A stretch of DNA of 64,000 nucleotides from Pseudomonadota bacterium. GTDB lineage: Bacteria; Pseudomonadota; Gammaproteobacteria; Steroidobacterales; Steroidobacteraceae. This document shows positions 1 through 15,908 of the stretch, one piece after another. Position 1 is the stretch's first letter. Every line of letters begins with the position of its first letter. The DNA is taken from the NCBI GenBank assembly GCA_021792555.1, contig JAJYUL010000005.1, positions 62,001 to 126,000 of the forward strand, given 5' to 3'. The notes beneath the pieces are model-generated. The model was not told where the DNA came from, searched no databases, and worked only from the letters and a program-made list of their open reading frames with translations. Position numbers and translations under genes: made by a program.

Positions 1-791
1 TCGCGGTCGGCGAGCCAGATCTCGTTGATCGCCTCGTTCTGCCGCGGCACCACGCGCATCAGCCGCCCGCGCAGCACGTGGCCGTAGAGATTGCTGCCCA
101 CCCCGTCGTGCGGGGAGACGAGCGGCACGGCGGTCATCTCCCAGGCGCGCGCGCTGAAGCGGTAGGGCTTGGAAACCAGCGCCCCGACCGGGCACAGATC
201 GATGACGTTGCCCGAGAGCTCGTGATTGACGGTGCTCTCGATGTAGCGGCGCACCTTCATCTGCTCGCCGCGCCCGACCATGCCGAGTTCCTGGATGCCG
301 GCGATCTCCTCGGTGAAGCGGATGCAGCGCGTGCAGTGGATGCAGCGCGTCATGTCGGTGGCGATCAGCGGACCGAGATTCTCATCCGGCACCGAGCGCT
401 TGCGTTCGCTGAAGCGCGAGTAGTCCCGCCCGAAGCCGAGGGACAGATCCTGCAGCTCGCACTCCCCGCCCTGGTCGCAGATCGGACAGTCGAGCGGGTG
501 GTTGATCAGCAGGAACTCCATGACCGCACGCTGTGCGGCGATCGCCTTCGGCGAGCGGGTGAAGACCTTCATGCCCTCCATGACGGGCGTCGCGCAGGCC
601 GGCAGCGGCTTCGGCGCCTTCTCGACCTCCACCAGGCACATGCGGCAGTTGGCCGCCACGGCCAGCTTCTCGTGGTAGCAGAAGCGCGGCACGTACTCGC
701 CGTTGGCGTCGGTGACCTGGATGATCATCGCGCCCTTGCGGGCCTTGACGGGCTTTCCGTTGATCTCGATGTTGACGAATTCTTCTGCCAT
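1..791 (-). CDS. nuoG: NADH-quinone oxidoreductase subunit G, 3' part cut by window edge
   Basis: This is the large iron-sulfur subunit of the peripheral arm of respiratory complex I, passing electrons from NADH towards quinone. About 263 N-terminal codons are inside the window and the stop lies beyond base 1. Residues about 38-66 carry the [2Fe-2S] cysteines (C38, C49, C52, C66). The HxxxCxxCxxxxxC motif starts at H98 (HPLDCPICDQGGEC), and a 4Fe-4S motif CIHCTRC follows. The ATG at 791 comes one base after the nuoF stop, so the two are translationally linked as the last visible genes of nuoABCDEFG. Identity is secure; only the extent is unknown. Confidence 0.97.
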   Translation of the reverse strand, partial: MAEEFVNIEINGKPVKARKGAMIIQVTDANGEYVPRFCYHEKLAVAANCRMCLVEVEKAPKPLPACATPVMEGMKVFTRSPKAIAAQRAVMEFLLINHPLDCPICDQGGECELQDLSLGFGRDYSRFSERKRSVPDENLGPLIATDMTRCIHCTRCIRFTEEIAGIQELGMVGRGEQMKVRRYIESTVNHELSGNVIDLCPVGALVSKPYRFSARAWEMTAVPLVSPHDGVGSNLYGHVLRGRLMRVVPRQNEAINEIWLADR

Positions 792-792
792 G

Positions 793-2109
793 TTATGCCG
801 CCCGCTCGCCGAGCTGATCCGCGACCATGCTGCGCCCGCCGTGATCGACCATGTACTCGAACTCGTGGCGGTAGTGCTTCAGGAAGCTCTGCACCGGCCA
901 GGCCGCCGCGTCGCCGAGCGCGCAGATGGTGTGCCCCTCGATGCGGTTGGCCACATCGACGAGCAGATTGAGGTCCTCGCGCCGCGCCTGGCCGGCGAGG
1001 ATGCGCTTGATGATGCGGTTCATCCAGCCCGTGCCCTCGCGGCAGGGCGTGCACTGGCCGCAGGACTCGGCCATGTAGAAGCGCGAGATGCGCTCGAGCA
1101 CGCGCACCATGCAGGTGGTCTCGTCCATCACGATCACCGCCGCGGAGCCGATCGCCGAGCCCGCCGCGCGCAGCGAGTCGTAGTCCATGTTGGTCTTGAG
1201 CATGACCTCCCCCGGCACCACCGGCACCGAGGAGCCGCCCGGGATCACGGCCTTGAGCTTGCGCCCGCCGCGCACGCCGCCGGCGAGCTCAAGCAGCTCG
1301 GCGAATGGCACGCCGAGCGGCAGCTCGAAGTTGCCCGGCCGTGCCACGTGGCCGGAGACCGAGAAGATCACGGTGCCGCCGGAGTTGGCCGGCCCGAGAT
1401 CGGCGAACCACTTCGGGCCCTTGCGCAGGATGGTGGGCACCGAGGCGTAGCTCTGGGTGTTGTTGATGGTGGTCGGCTTGCCGTACAGGCCGAAGTTCGC
1501 CGGAAACGGCGGCTTGAAGCGCGGCCGGCCCGGCTTGCCCTCGAGCGACTCGAGCAGTCCGGTCTCCTCGCCGCAGATGTACGCGCCCGCGCCGACGAAG
1601 GTGTACAGGTCGAAGTCCACGCCGCTGCCGCGGATGTTCTTGCCGAGCAGCCCCGCCTCGTAGGCTTCCTTCAGCGCCGCCTCGAAGCGTGGCACCGGCT
1701 CGCCGAGGAACTCGCCGCGGATGTAGTTGTAGCCGACGCTGGAGTTGGTGGCGTAGCCCGAGATCGCCATGCCCTCGATCACCGCATGCGGGTTGTAGCG
1801 CAGGATGTCGCGGTCGTGGCAGGTTCCCGGCTCGCTCTCATCCGAGTTGCACACCATGTACTTCTGCCCCGGGGAGTTGCGCGGCATGAAGCTCCACTTG
1901 GTGCCGGTCGGGAAGCCCGCCCCGCCGCGGCCGCGCAGGCCCGAGGCCTTCACCGCCTCGATGATCTGCTCCCGCGGGGGCTTTTCGGTGAGGATCCTCT
2001 CCCACGCCTGGTACCCGCCGATCTTGCGGTAGGTCTCCAGTGTCCACGAACGCTCGAGCGCGAGCGGCTCGAACACCACCAGATTCATCTTGTCGGGACT
2101 GATGGGCAT
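793..2109 (-). CDS. nuoF: NADH-quinone oxidoreductase subunit F (NADH- and FMN-binding)
   Basis: NuoF oxidises NADH through FMN and passes electrons to the N3 [4Fe-4S] cluster in the peripheral arm of complex I. The 438-residue product has the family's usual length. It shows the glycine-rich nucleotide/FMN segment [10 protein letters not shown], the block [12 protein letters not shown], and the cluster ligands in [12 protein letters not shown] with a distal cysteine in HTICALGD. The start is the ATG at 2109; a second in-frame ATG at 2088 (MNLVVFEP) is possible. It lies 4 bp after nuoE and 1 bp before nuoG in a tightly packed operon. Confidence 0.97.
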   Translation of the reverse strand: MPISPDKMNLVVFEPLALERSWTLETYRKIGGYQAWERILTEKPPREQIIEAVKASGLRGRGGAGFPTGTKWSFMPRNSPGQKYMVCNSDESEPGTCHDRDILRYNPHAVIEGMAISGYATNSSVGYNYIRGEFLGEPVPRFEAALKEAYEAGLLGKNIRGSGVDFDLYTFVGAGAYICGEETGLLESLEGKPGRPRFKPPFPANFGLYGKPTTINNTQSYASVPTILRKGPKWFADLGPANSGGTVIFSVSGHVARPGNFELPLGVPFAELLELAGGVRGGRKLKAVIPGGSSVPVVPGEVMLKTNMDYDSLRAAGSAIGSAAVIVMDETTCMVRVLERISRFYMAESCGQCTPCREGTGWMNRIIKRILAGQARREDLNLLVDVANRIEGHTICALGDAAAWPVQSFLKHYRHEFEYMVDHGGRSMVADQLGERAA

Positions 2110-2113
2110 GGGA

Positions 2114-2635
2114 CTACTTCAACTCATCGAGGATCTGATCGAGCTTCTCGGGAGTGAGATGCTCGTGAAAGACGTGATCGACCATCATCATCGGGGCGCC
2201 GGTGCAGGCCGCGAGGCACTCGTGCTCTTCCTTCAGGAAGATCCGACCGTCGGGCGTGCTCTCATCGAGCTTGATGCCGAGCTTGCGCTCGGCATGCTCG
2301 ATGAGCTTGTCCGCTCCGTTGAGCATGCAGGAGATGTTCGTGCAGATGCTCACGTGATGGCGACCGCACGGGTGGGTCTCGAGCATCGAGTAGAAGCTCG
2401 CCACCTCGTACACCTGGATCGGCGGCAGGTGCAGATACGCAGCCACCGCGTCCATCAGCGCCTTGGTCAGGTGACCCTGGTTCTGCTCCTGCGCGGCGCG
2501 CAGCGCTGCGATGCACGCCGAGCGCTGGCGCCCCGGCGGGAACTTCGCGACCCAGTGATCAATCTCCCGGCGGGTCTGCTCCGAGAGCAGCCCGATGTCG
2601 CCGGCGGCCGGCGTCGTGTGCGTGTCGTTGCTCAA
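2114..2635 (-). CDS. nuoE: NADH-quinone oxidoreductase subunit E
   Basis: NuoE is the 24-kDa type subunit of complex I and holds the N1a [2Fe-2S] cluster in a thioredoxin-like fold. Ligands are visible in CTNISC and, about 40 residues later, ECLAAC. No ATG is available near the N-terminus. The chosen start is TTG at 2635, whose bases overlap the nuoD stop as TTGA, giving 173 residues. The next ATG would delete more than 60 residues of conserved sequence. The overlap implies translational coupling to nuoD. Start choice is inference; identity is firm. Confidence 0.95.
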   Translation of the reverse strand: MSNDTHTTPAAGDIGLLSEQTRREIDHWVAKFPPGRQRSACIAALRAAQEQNQGHLTKALMDAVAAYLHLPPIQVYEVASFYSMLETHPCGRHHVSICTNISCMLNGADKLIEHAERKLGIKLDESTPDGRIFLKEEHECLAACTGAPMMMVDHVFHEHLTPEKLDQILDELK

Positions 2636-3912
2636 CGGTCGATTTCCCCGAAGACGATGTCCTGCGTGCCGATCACCGCGACCACGTCCGCCAGCATGTG
2701 CCCGCGCACCATTTCCTCCAGGGACGCGAGGTGCGCGAATCCCGGCGCGCGGCACTTGAGGCGATAGGGCTTGTTGGCGCCGTCGGACACCAGATAGATG
2801 CCGAACTCGCCTTTCGGCGCCTCCACCGCGGCGTAGGTCTCCCCGGCGGGCACGTCGTAGCCTTCGGTGAAGAATTTGAAGTGATGAATGAGCGATTCCA
2901 TGTCGCCCTTCATGTGCTCGCGGCTCGGCGGGCGCACCTTGCGGTCGTCGGCCATGACCGGACCGGGATTCTTGCGCAGCCACTCGATGCACTGGCGGAT
3001 GATGCGGGTCGACTGGCGCAGCTCCTCGATGCGCACCAGATAGCGGTCGTAGCAGTCGCCGTTGGTGCCGACCGGGATGTCGAAATCCATCCGCTCGTAC
3101 ACCTCATAGGGCTGCTTCTTGCGCAGGTCCCACACCACCCCCGAGCCGCGCAGCATGGGACCGGAGAACCCGAGCTGCAGCGCCCGCTCCGGCGGCACGA
3201 CCCCGATGTTCACGGTGCGCTGCTTCCAGATGCGGTTGTCGGTGAGCAGCGTCTCGTAGTCGGCGATCGCGACCGGGAAGCGCTCGGCGAACGCGTCGAT
3301 GAAATCGAGCATGGAGCCCGAGCGCGTCTCGTTCAGGCGGTCGACTTCCTTGCGCGAACGCCACTTGGACGGCTGGTACTTCGGCATGCTCTGCGGCAGG
3401 TCGCGATACACCCCGCCAGGCCGGTAATAGGTGGCGTGCATGCGGGTGCCGGAGACCGCCTCGTACACGTCCATCAGCTCCTCGCGCTCCTTGAAGCACA
3501 GCAGGAACACCGTCATCGCGCCGATGTCGAGCGCGTGCGCGCCGAGCCACATCAGATGGTTGAGGATGCGCGTGATCTCATCGAACAGCACGCGGATGTA
3601 CTGCGCGCGCTCGGGCGGCTTGATGCCGAGCAGCTTCTCGATGGCGAGCACGTAGGCGTGCTCGTTGCACATCATGGACACGTAATCGAGCCGGTCCATG
3701 TAGCCGATGGAATGGTTGAAATGCTTCGACTCGGCCAGCTTCTCCGTCGCCCGATGCAGCAGACCAATGTGCGGATCGGCCTTCTGGATCACCTCGCCGT
3801 CCATCTCGAGCACCAGGCGCAGCACCCCGTGCGCAGCCGGGTGCTGGGGGCCGAAATTCATCGTGTAATTGCGGATCTCCGCGAGCGGAAGATCGTTGGT
3901 CGACTGGGCCAT
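2632..3912 (-). CDS. nuoD: NADH-quinone oxidoreductase subunit D (49-kDa type)
   Basis: NuoD together with NuoB forms the quinone-binding site of complex I. The 426-residue protein begins with the ATG at 3912, which shares one base with the nuoC stop (TGATG). It carries the typical N-terminal block [14 protein letters not shown], the segment [12 protein letters not shown] and the C-terminal FGEIDR. NuoC and NuoD are separate genes here, unlike the fused NuoCD of Escherichia coli. The stop overlaps the TTG start of nuoE. Confidence 0.97.
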   Translation of the reverse strand: MAQSTNDLPLAEIRNYTMNFGPQHPAAHGVLRLVLEMDGEVIQKADPHIGLLHRATEKLAESKHFNHSIGYMDRLDYVSMMCNEHAYVLAIEKLLGIKPPERAQYIRVLFDEITRILNHLMWLGAHALDIGAMTVFLLCFKEREELMDVYEAVSGTRMHATYYRPGGVYRDLPQSMPKYQPSKWRSRKEVDRLNETRSGSMLDFIDAFAERFPVAIADYETLLTDNRIWKQRTVNIGVVPPERALQLGFSGPMLRGSGVVWDLRKKQPYEVYERMDFDIPVGTNGDCYDRYLVRIEELRQSTRIIRQCIEWLRKNPGPVMADDRKVRPPSREHMKGDMESLIHHFKFFTEGYDVPAGETYAAVEAPKGEFGIYLVSDGANKPYRLKCRAPGFAHLASLEEMVRGHMLADVVAVIGTQDIVFGEIDR

Positions 3913-4631
3913 CAGCGGGGCAACTCCGGAGCCTTCAACGCCGGCTCGTAGCGGTTGTCGTGCCGGATCACCTTGGGCGCGAGCACCCGCGGCACGATGC
4001 TCACCGGTTCGTACACCACGCGCTTTTTCTCCGGGTCGTAGCGTGTTTCCACGTTGCCGATCAGCGGGAAGTCCTTGCGGAACGGGTGGCCTATGAAACC
4101 GTAGTCGGTGAGGATGCGGCGCAGATCCGGGTGGCCGCGGAACATGATGCCGAACAGGTCGAACGCCTCGCGCTCGAACCAGTTGGCGCTCGCCCACACC
4201 TCGACCACCGAATCGACGATCGGATCGGCCGTGTCCGGGCAGGTGACACGCAGTCGCAGCCGGGTGTTGTGGGTGATCGAGAGCAGCTGATAGACGACCG
4301 CGAAGCGCCCGGGCATGCCCGGATCGCTCGGCGCGCTCGCCTCACGGCCGCGGCTGAAGCCGGTGCGGGTCGCCGCCGAGGTGACCCACTCCTCGCGTCC
4401 GTAGTGCAGATAATCGACGCCGGCGACGTCCATCAGCATCTCGAACCTGAGTTCCGGCGTGTCGCGCAGCGCGCGGCACACGGTCAGCAGCTGGGCAGGC
4501 TCGGCCTCGTAGGCCAGATCCTGCGCGAGCGAGGGCAGGCGGCGCACGCCGCTCACCCGCTCCTCGATGGTGCGGGCCAGCGCTTCGATGGCAGCGCCGC
4601 TCGCGGCCGGCTGGTCGGTGGACTGTTCCAT
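3912..4631 (-). CDS. nuoC: NADH-quinone oxidoreductase subunit C (30-kDa type)
   Basis: NuoC is the 30-kDa subunit of the connecting module of complex I. The 239-residue product starts at the ATG at 4631. Its C-terminal half holds the family signature: the [14 protein letters not shown] block, then [23 protein letters not shown]. The N-terminal region (about residues 1-50) is variable, as is usual. There is a 10-bp gap to nuoB upstream and a TGATG overlap with nuoD downstream. Confidence 0.96.
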   Translation of the reverse strand: MEQSTDQPAASGAAIEALARTIEERVSGVRRLPSLAQDLAYEAEPAQLLTVCRALRDTPELRFEMLMDVAGVDYLHYGREEWVTSAATRTGFSRGREASAPSDPGMPGRFAVVYQLLSITHNTRLRLRVTCPDTADPIVDSVVEVWASANWFEREAFDLFGIMFRGHPDLRRILTDYGFIGHPFRKDFPLIGNVETRYDPEKKRVVYEPVSIVPRVLAPKVIRHDNRYEPALKAPELPR

Positions 4632-4641
4632 GATGTGCGCT

Positions 4642-5130
4642 CTACCTGGCGATGGTGCTGGTGCGGACGATCTTCTTCTGCAGCTGGATGATGCCGTACA
4701 CCAGCGCCTCGGCCGTCGGCGGACAGCCGGGCACGTAGACATCCACGGGAACGATGCGGTCGCAGCCGCGCACAACCGCATAAGAATAGTGGTAGTAGCC
4801 GCCGCCGTTGGCGCACGAGCCCATCGAGATGACCCAGCGCGGCTCGGCCATCTGGTCGTACACCTTGCGCAGCGCCGGGGCCATCTTGTTGACCAGGGTG
4901 CCGGCGACGATCATCACGTCGGACTGGCGCGGACTCGGACGGAAGACCACGCCGAAGCGGTCGAGATCGTAGCGTGATGCGCCCGCGTGCATCATCTCCA
5001 CCGCGCAGCAGGCCAGGCCGAAGGTCATCGGCCACAGCGAGCCGGTGCGCGCCCAATTGAGCAGATTGTCGACCTGGGTCGTGAGGAAGCCGCGCTGCGC
5101 GAAGCCCTCTTGCTCTTGCGTCAATCCCAC
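4642..5130 (-). CDS. nuoB: NADH-quinone oxidoreductase subunit B (PSST type)
   Basis: NuoB carries the terminal N2 [4Fe-4S] cluster that reduces quinone. Ligands are seen in LACCAVEMM, in MGSCANGG and in VPGCPPT. No ATG precedes the conserved [16 protein letters not shown] block. The GTG at 5130 is preferred because AAGGGG lies 7 nt upstream; a TTG at 5124 (overlapping the nuoA stop as TTGA) is the alternative. With GTG the product has 162 residues and overlaps nuoA by 10 bp. Confidence 0.95.
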   Translation of the reverse strand: MGLTQEQEGFAQRGFLTTQVDNLLNWARTGSLWPMTFGLACCAVEMMHAGASRYDLDRFGVVFRPSPRQSDVMIVAGTLVNKMAPALRKVYDQMAEPRWVISMGSCANGGGYYHYSYAVVRGCDRIVPVDVYVPGCPPTAEALVYGIIQLQKKIVRTSTIAR

Positions 5131-5489
5131 TCGAGCGCCCCTTTCTTCCATTCGTAGATGAAGCCCACGGTCAGGATGCCGAGGAACACCACCATGGCGA
5201 TCAGCCCCGCGACCCCGATGTCCCCGAGCGCCACCGCCCAGGGAAAGAGAAAGACGATCTCGAGGTCGAAGACGATGAACAGAATCGCGACGAGGTAGTA
5301 GCGCACGTCGAACTTCATGCGGCTGTCCTCGAAGGCCTCGAAGCCGCACTCGTAAGCGGAGAGCTTGTCGCGATCGGCCGGCTCGCGCGCGAAGAAGCGG
5401 CCGATGGTGCTGCCGAGTGTCAGCAGCACCAGTGCCACCGCTGTCGCAATGGCGAGAAAAATCAGAATCGGCAGGTAATTATTCAGCAT
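5121..5489 (-). CDS. nuoA: NADH-quinone oxidoreductase subunit A
   Basis: NuoA is a small membrane subunit of complex I near the quinone channel. The 122-residue protein has three hydrophobic helices (about residues 5-30, 65-85 and 92-112). It also has the conserved loop [22 protein letters not shown] with its quinone-site cysteine, and a C-terminal [10 protein letters not shown]. It is the first gene of the operon, about 95 bp downstream of the tRNA-Leu gene, with an ATG at 5489. Confidence 0.97.
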   Translation of the reverse strand: MLNNYLPILIFLAIATAVALVLLTLGSTIGRFFAREPADRDKLSAYECGFEAFEDSRMKFDVRYYLVAILFIVFDLEIVFLFPWAVALGDIGVAGLIAMVVFLGILTVGFIYEWKKGALEWD

Positions 5490-5558
5490 GCTTCCATCGC
5501 CTGAGCAAACCCACGGAAAAAAGAAGGCCCTCGCGGCGCCTCCCCTCCGAAGCTGCGC

Positions 5559-5564
5559 ATTGTA
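5559..5564 (-). promoter_or_regulatory. Candidate -10 box for the nuo operon
   Basis: Read on the minus strand, GCTACAATGC contains TACAAT (5 of 6 to the sigma-70 consensus) about 70 bases before the nuoA ATG. A convincing -35 hexamer at the right distance was not seen. A run of six T on the minus strand lies further downstream in the leader, near 5518-5523. Read-through from the tRNA-Leu/secG unit is an alternative source of transcription. Confidence 0.35.
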
Positions 5565-5583
5565 GCAGCGGACGCAAACAATT

Positions 5584-5668
5584 TGGTGCCGACGGTCGGA
5601 TTCGAACCGACACGCCTCGCGGCGCTAGCCCCTCAAGCTAGTGTGTCTACCAATTCCACCACGTCGGC
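5584..5668 (-). tRNA. tRNA-Leu (anticodon GAG)
   Basis: The 85-nt minus-strand sequence begins GCCGACG and ends CGTCGGC-A-CCA, so the acceptor stem pairs exactly and CCA is encoded. The anticodon stem CTAGC/GCTAG encloses the loop TTGAGGG with anticodon GAG. The T arm GGTTCGAATCC is intact, and the long variable arm marks a class II tRNA. The position directly after secG matches leuU in gammaproteobacteria. Confidence 0.97.
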
Positions 5669-5712
5669 AACATCAATCAATCATCGCTGCGGCGCGTATC
5701 CGCGCGCCCGCA

Positions 5713-6084
5713 TCAATGAGTCTGCGGCGGCGTCCCGGCGCCCGCCGGCTTGCCGGCCCCGCCCGCGTTCTGCGGCGCCGGTGCCGCCGGCGCCTTCGGC
5801 GCGGCGTGCGTCTGACCGGCCAGATCCAGAATCGTCTTCTGATGCTCGTGCGTGCGCGTGCTGAGATAAGTCAGCGCGACGCTGTTGAGCATGAAGATGG
5901 CGGCGAAGATCGCCGTGGCGCGCGAGAGCGCCGTGCTGGCCCCGCGCGCACCGAACACCGTGCCGGATGCGCCCGCGCCGAAGCCCGCGCCCGCATCGGC
6001 GCCCTGCCCATGCTGTAGCAGCACCAGGATGACGATGCACACCCCGGCAATCAGCTGAACCACCAATAAAAAATCATGCAGCAT
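5713..6084 (-). CDS. secG: Protein translocase subunit SecG
   Basis: SecG is an accessory subunit of the SecYEG inner-membrane channel. The 123-residue protein starts at the ATG at 6084. It has two membrane helices (about residues 3-23 and 53-73) joined by a loop containing the family pattern VLLQHGQGADAGAGFG. A long alanine/proline-rich C-terminal tail follows, as in many gammaproteobacterial homologues. It lies between tpiA and tRNA-Leu, the usual neighbourhood. Confidence 0.95.
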   Translation of the reverse strand: MLHDFLLVVQLIAGVCIVILVLLQHGQGADAGAGFGAGASGTVFGARGASTALSRATAIFAAIFMLNSVALTYLSTRTHEHQKTILDLAGQTHAAPKAPAAPAPQNAGGAGKPAGAGTPPQTH

Positions 6085-6097
6085 AATCAAAAACCGC

Positions 6098-6856
6098 TCA
6101 GTGCGATCCGCACGCAGCGAGAATCGCGAGAAACTCCTCCGCATTGAGCGACGCGCCGCCGATCAGGCCGCCGTCGACATCCGGCTGTGCGAACAGCTCG
6201 GCCGCGTTGCTCGCCTTGACGCTGCCGCCATACAGCACGCGGGTCGCCTCAGCTATTTTAGCATCCCGCTCGCCGATGCGCGCGCGAATGAACGCATGCA
6301 CCGCCTGCGCCTGCTCCGGGGTCGCGGTCCGTCCGGTGCCGATGGCCCACATCGGCTCGTAGGCGACGATGCCCGATTCCAACGCGCTCTCCCCGCAAAG
6401 ATCGAGCACAACGTCGAGCTGGCGGGCGACGACCTCCTCGGTCCGGCCGTTCTCCCGGTCCCACAGATGCTCGCCGACGCACAGAATCGGCACCAGCGAC
6501 TTGGCCTGGGCCGCAGCGAACTTGCGCGCGACCAGCTGATCGTCCTCGTGGTAAATCCAGCGCCGCTCGGAATGCCCGACCAGCACGTAGCGGCAGCCCA
6601 CGTCCGCCAGCATGGCCGCGGAGACTTCCCCCGTGAACGGCCCCTTCGCCTCGGCGCACACGTTCTGCGCGCCCATCTGGATCGGGGTGTCGCGGATCTG
6701 GCGGCCGACTTCCTGCAGGTACACGAACGGCGGGAACACCAGGCACTCGGCCACGGCGCGGTCCGGATGCCCGGCGAGCAGATCCTCGATCAGGCGCGCG
6801 TTGTCGGCGCGCGTCCCGTGCATCTTCCAGTTTCCGGCTACGATGGGGCGACGCAT
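6098..6856 (-). CDS. tpiA: Triosephosphate isomerase
   Basis: TpiA interconverts dihydroxyacetone phosphate and glyceraldehyde 3-phosphate in cytosolic glycolysis and gluconeogenesis. The 252-residue length is standard. Catalytic residues are visible: the lysine in GNWKMHG near the N-terminus, the histidine in VGHSERR and the glutamate in VAYEPMWAIGTG. The phosphate-binding YGGSVK and GGASL segments are at the C-terminus. The start is the ATG at 6856 and it is followed by secG after 13 bp. Confidence 0.98.
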   Translation of the reverse strand: MRRPIVAGNWKMHGTRADNARLIEDLLAGHPDRAVAECLVFPPFVYLQEVGRQIRDTPIQMGAQNVCAEAKGPFTGEVSAAMLADVGCRYVLVGHSERRWIYHEDDQLVARKFAAAQAKSLVPILCVGEHLWDRENGRTEEVVARQLDVVLDLCGESALESGIVAYEPMWAIGTGRTATPEQAQAVHAFIRARIGERDAKIAEATRVLYGGSVKASNAAELFAQPDVDGGLIGGASLNAEEFLAILAACGSH

Positions 6857-6936
6857 GCGCGATTCCCGACCTGAACGGGGGCGCGATGATAGCGGCGCGC
6901 CTCCCGCAGTGCAACGCGAGCGTCCCCCGGGCTGCT

Positions 6937-8271
<1,335 letters not shown>

Positions 8272-8429
8272 TCGCTTGGCCTCGCCGCTACAATTTCATC
8301 GCGGGGCGCATTATGGGTCATCGGCTCTTCGCCGGGCCAGCGCAGCCGGCCGGGACGTCAGATCACCCGCCGCTGCCGGTCCGCAAGCTGAAGAATCCCG
8401 CTGCTCTGTGCCTGCTCAGAGCGAAGCGC

Positions 8430-9266
8430 TCAGCCGGATCCTCCGACCGCCTCCAGCACCTTCAGCGCATCGACCGTCGCGGCCACATCATGCACCCGCA
8501 GAATGCGCGCGCCGTTCTGGGCGGCGATCAGCGCGGCGGCCACGCTGCCGTACACGCGCTCCTCGGAGAGCTTGCCGGTGAGCGTGCCGATCATGGATTT
8601 GCGCGACAGGCCGGCGAGAATGGGCAGGCCGCCGATGCGCAGCTCGCCCAGATGGCGCAGCAGCGTCAGATTGTGCTCGAGCGTCTTGCCGAAGCCGAAG
8701 CCCGGATCGAGCACGATGCGCTCATCGGCAATGCCCGCGGCGCGGCACGCCTCGACCCGCTCCCTCAGGAACGCGCACACCTCGGCCAGCACATCATCGT
8801 AGTGCGGCGCATGCTGCATCGTGCGCGGCTCGCCCTGCATGTGCATCAGGCAGACCGCGCAGCCGGATTCGGCCGCCGCCTCGAGCGCCCCGGGGGCGCG
8901 CAGCGCGTACACGTCGTTGATGAGGTCCACGCCCGCCGCGGCCGCGGCGCGCATCAGCTCGGGCTTGCTGGTATCGACAGAGAGGATGGCTTCGGTGCGC
9001 GGCCGCAGCCGCTGAAGGAGCGGCAGCACGCGCCGCAGTTCCTCCTCGAGCGGCACGGGCGCTGCGCCCGGCCGGGTCGACTCCCCGCCGAGGTCAATGA
9101 TCGCGGCCCCTTCGGCCTCGATCGCCAGCGCGCGCGCGAGCGCCGGGTCGGGCTCGAGATAGCGGCCGCCGTCGGAGAAGGAGTCCGGCGTGAGATTCAG
9201 CACGCCCATCACCACCGGACGCTCCAGAGCGAGCGTCCGTGCACCGCAGCGCAGCTGCGCGCTCAA
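8430..9266 (-). CDS. folP: Dihydropteroate synthase
   Basis: FolP condenses p-aminobenzoate with dihydropterin pyrophosphate in folate synthesis. The 278-residue protein contains the two signatures GVLNLTPDSFSDGG and DLGGESTRPGA, plus the pterin-binding DPGFGFGK. It starts at TTG (9266), with GGAAGG about 6 nt upstream; an internal ATG at the start of MGVLNLTPDS would cut too close to the active site. It lies 46 bp after ftsH, as in E. coli. Confidence 0.96.
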   Translation of the reverse strand: MSAQLRCGARTLALERPVVMGVLNLTPDSFSDGGRYLEPDPALARALAIEAEGAAIIDLGGESTRPGAAPVPLEEELRRVLPLLQRLRPRTEAILSVDTSKPELMRAAAAAGVDLINDVYALRAPGALEAAAESGCAVCLMHMQGEPRTMQHAPHYDDVLAEVCAFLRERVEACRAAGIADERIVLDPGFGFGKTLEHNLTLLRHLGELRIGGLPILAGLSRKSMIGTLTGKLSEERVYGSVAAALIAAQNGARILRVHDVAATVDALKVLEAVGGSG

Positions 9267-9312
9267 CCTGCGCCTTCCCGTGACAGGCCTGGGCGCGGCC
9301 CCGCCGGGCGCC

Positions 9313-11217
<1,905 letters not shown>

Positions 11218-11229
11218 CACTTCAGCACG

Positions 11230-11856
11230 CTACACCAAGCGGAAGTCCTTAGCCAGCAGATAGACCTCGGGGCTGCGCGCGCGCGAGGCGGTCGGCTTGA
11301 CCAGCCGCACCTTGGCGAACCGGCCTCGCGCCTCGCGCACCAGCGCCTCGAAACCGGCACCCTGGAACACCTTGATCAGGGCGCCACCGCCGCCCTTCAA
11401 GACCCGGCCGGCCATATCGAGCGCAAGCTCGGCCAGATACATCGCGCGCGGCTGGTCCACCGAATCGATGCCGCTCATGGCCGGGGCCATGTCCGAGAGC
11501 ACCCAGTCGACCTGCCGCTCGGGCGCGAGCGCGAGGATACGCTCGAAGACCTCCTGCTCGCGGAAGTCCCCCTGCACGAACTGCACGCCCTCGATCGGCT
11601 CCATCGGCAGGATATCCGTGGCAATGATCGTCCCGCCACGGCCGAGGCGCCGTCGCGCATACTGGCTCCAGGCTCCGGGAGCAGCCCCGAGATCGAGGCA
11701 GATCAGGCCCGATCTGAGCATTTTCTCGCTCGTATCGAGCTCTTCGAGCTTGAATACCGCCCGTGAGCGCCAGCCCTCGGCCTGCGCCCGCTTCACGTAC
11801 GGATCGGAAAAATGCTCCTGCAGCCACCGTCCGCTGCTTTTGGACCGCTTCGCCAT
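11230..11856 (-). CDS. rlmE: 23S rRNA 2'-O-ribose U2552 methyltransferase
   Basis: RlmE (FtsJ/RrmJ) methylates U2552 of 23S rRNA in the 50S subunit. The 208-residue protein shows the SAM-binding LDLGAAPGAWSQ. The K-D-K-E catalytic tetrad appears in RAVFKLEE, LSDMAP, LIKVFQG and SPEVYLLA. The pairing rlmE-ftsH is conserved in gammaproteobacteria. It is divergent from yhbY with only 22 bp between the two start codons, so their promoters must overlap or lie inside the opposite gene. Confidence 0.97.
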   Translation of the reverse strand: MAKRSKSSGRWLQEHFSDPYVKRAQAEGWRSRAVFKLEELDTSEKMLRSGLICLDLGAAPGAWSQYARRRLGRGGTIIATDILPMEPIEGVQFVQGDFREQEVFERILALAPERQVDWVLSDMAPAMSGIDSVDQPRAMYLAELALDMAGRVLKGGGGALIKVFQGAGFEALVREARGRFAKVRLVKPTASRARSPEVYLLAKDFRLV

Positions 11857-11865
11857 GTGAGCCTG

Positions 11866-11871
11866 TACAAT
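11866..11871 (+). promoter_or_regulatory. Candidate -10 box of yhbY, leaderless geometry
   Basis: TACAAT is followed by seven bases (TCCCGCG) and then the yhbY ATG, so transcription would start at or next to the A of ATG. No Shine-Dalgarno sequence is seen. The -35 region is weak: TTGGAC is present but 20 bp upstream. Confidence 0.45.
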
Positions 11872-11878
11872 TCCCGCG

Positions 11879-12190
11879 ATGTCCCCTGCACTGAATCTCA
11901 CCGACCGGCAGCGTCGGCACCTGCGCGGCCTCGCGCATGCGCTCAAGCCCGTGGTGCGCCTCGGCAACGCCGGCCTCACCGATGCGGTCGCGCTGGAAAC
12001 CGACCGGGCCCTCACCGACCACGAGCTGATCAAGGTCAAGGCGCCGGGCGGGGACCGCGAGGCGCGCGATGCGCTGTTCGCGCAACTGGCCGAGCGGACC
12101 GGCAGCGCGCTGGTGCAGCGCATCGGCAATGTCGCGGCGCTCTACCGGCCGCGCCCCGATGTGCCGCGCATCGTGATTCCGGGCGAATAG
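11879..12190 (+). CDS. yhbY: YhbY family RNA-binding protein (ribosome assembly)
   Basis: This is a single CRM-domain (KH-like) RNA-binding protein that associates with pre-50S ribosomal particles. The 103-residue length and the pattern LTDRQRRHLRGLAHALKPVVRLG...LTDAV...LTDHELIKVK match the family, including the GxxG-type loop region. It is encoded opposite rlmE, another 50S maturation factor, and converges on greA with 7 bp between stops. The start is the ATG at 11879, set only by position because there is no ribosome-binding site. Confidence 0.95.
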   Translation: MSPALNLTDRQRRHLRGLAHALKPVVRLGNAGLTDAVALETDRALTDHELIKVKAPGGDREARDALFAQLAERTGSALVQRIGNVAALYRPRPDVPRIVIPGE

Positions 12191-12197
12191 GCCATCA

Positions 12198-12664
12198 CTA
12201 CAGGCGCACCTCGACGATCTCGAGGGAGCGCACGCCGCCCGGGGCGGCCACATCCACCACGTCCCCCTCGGATTTGCCGACCAGCGCGCGCGCGATCGGG
12301 GAGCCCACCGAGATACGCCCGGCGGCAATGTCCGCCTCATCCTCGCCGACCACCTGATACACGAGGCGGTTGCCCTCCTCGTCCTCGAGCTCCACCACCG
12401 CCCCGAAGACCACCTTGCCGGTCTGCGGCAGCGTGCTCGGGTCGATGATCTCGGCATTGGCGAGCTTCGACTCGATCTCGCGGATCCGTCCCTCGATGAA
12501 GCTCTGCTGCTCGCGCGCCGCGTGGTACTCGGCGTTCTCGGACAGGTCCCCGTGGCTGCGCGCCTCGGCGATCGCCTTGATCACCGCCGGACGCGCCTCG
12601 CTCTTCAGACGCTTCAACTCGGCGCGCAGCGCCTCGGCGCCGCGCAGTGTCATGGGGGTACGTT

Positions 12665-12668
<4 letters not shown>
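12198..12668 (-). CDS. greA: Transcription elongation factor GreA
   Basis: GreA stimulates RNA cleavage by backtracked RNA polymerase. The 156-residue protein has an N-terminal coiled coil with the acidic tip region [17 protein letters not shown] (about residues 38-55) and a C-terminal FKBP-like domain ending [18 protein letters not shown]. Its ATG overlaps the carB stop by 4 bp (ATGA). It is therefore the last gene of carA-carB-greA, an order also known from Pseudomonas. Confidence 0.98.
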
Positions 12669-15892
<3,224 letters not shown>

Positions 15893-15908
15893 GTCATCAG
15901 TCTCGAAA

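Noticed and set aside
8286-8305. Plus-strand GCTACAATTT box as a promoter
   Set aside because: It points into the antisense strand of folP and no gene follows; glmM and folP are both on the minus strand.
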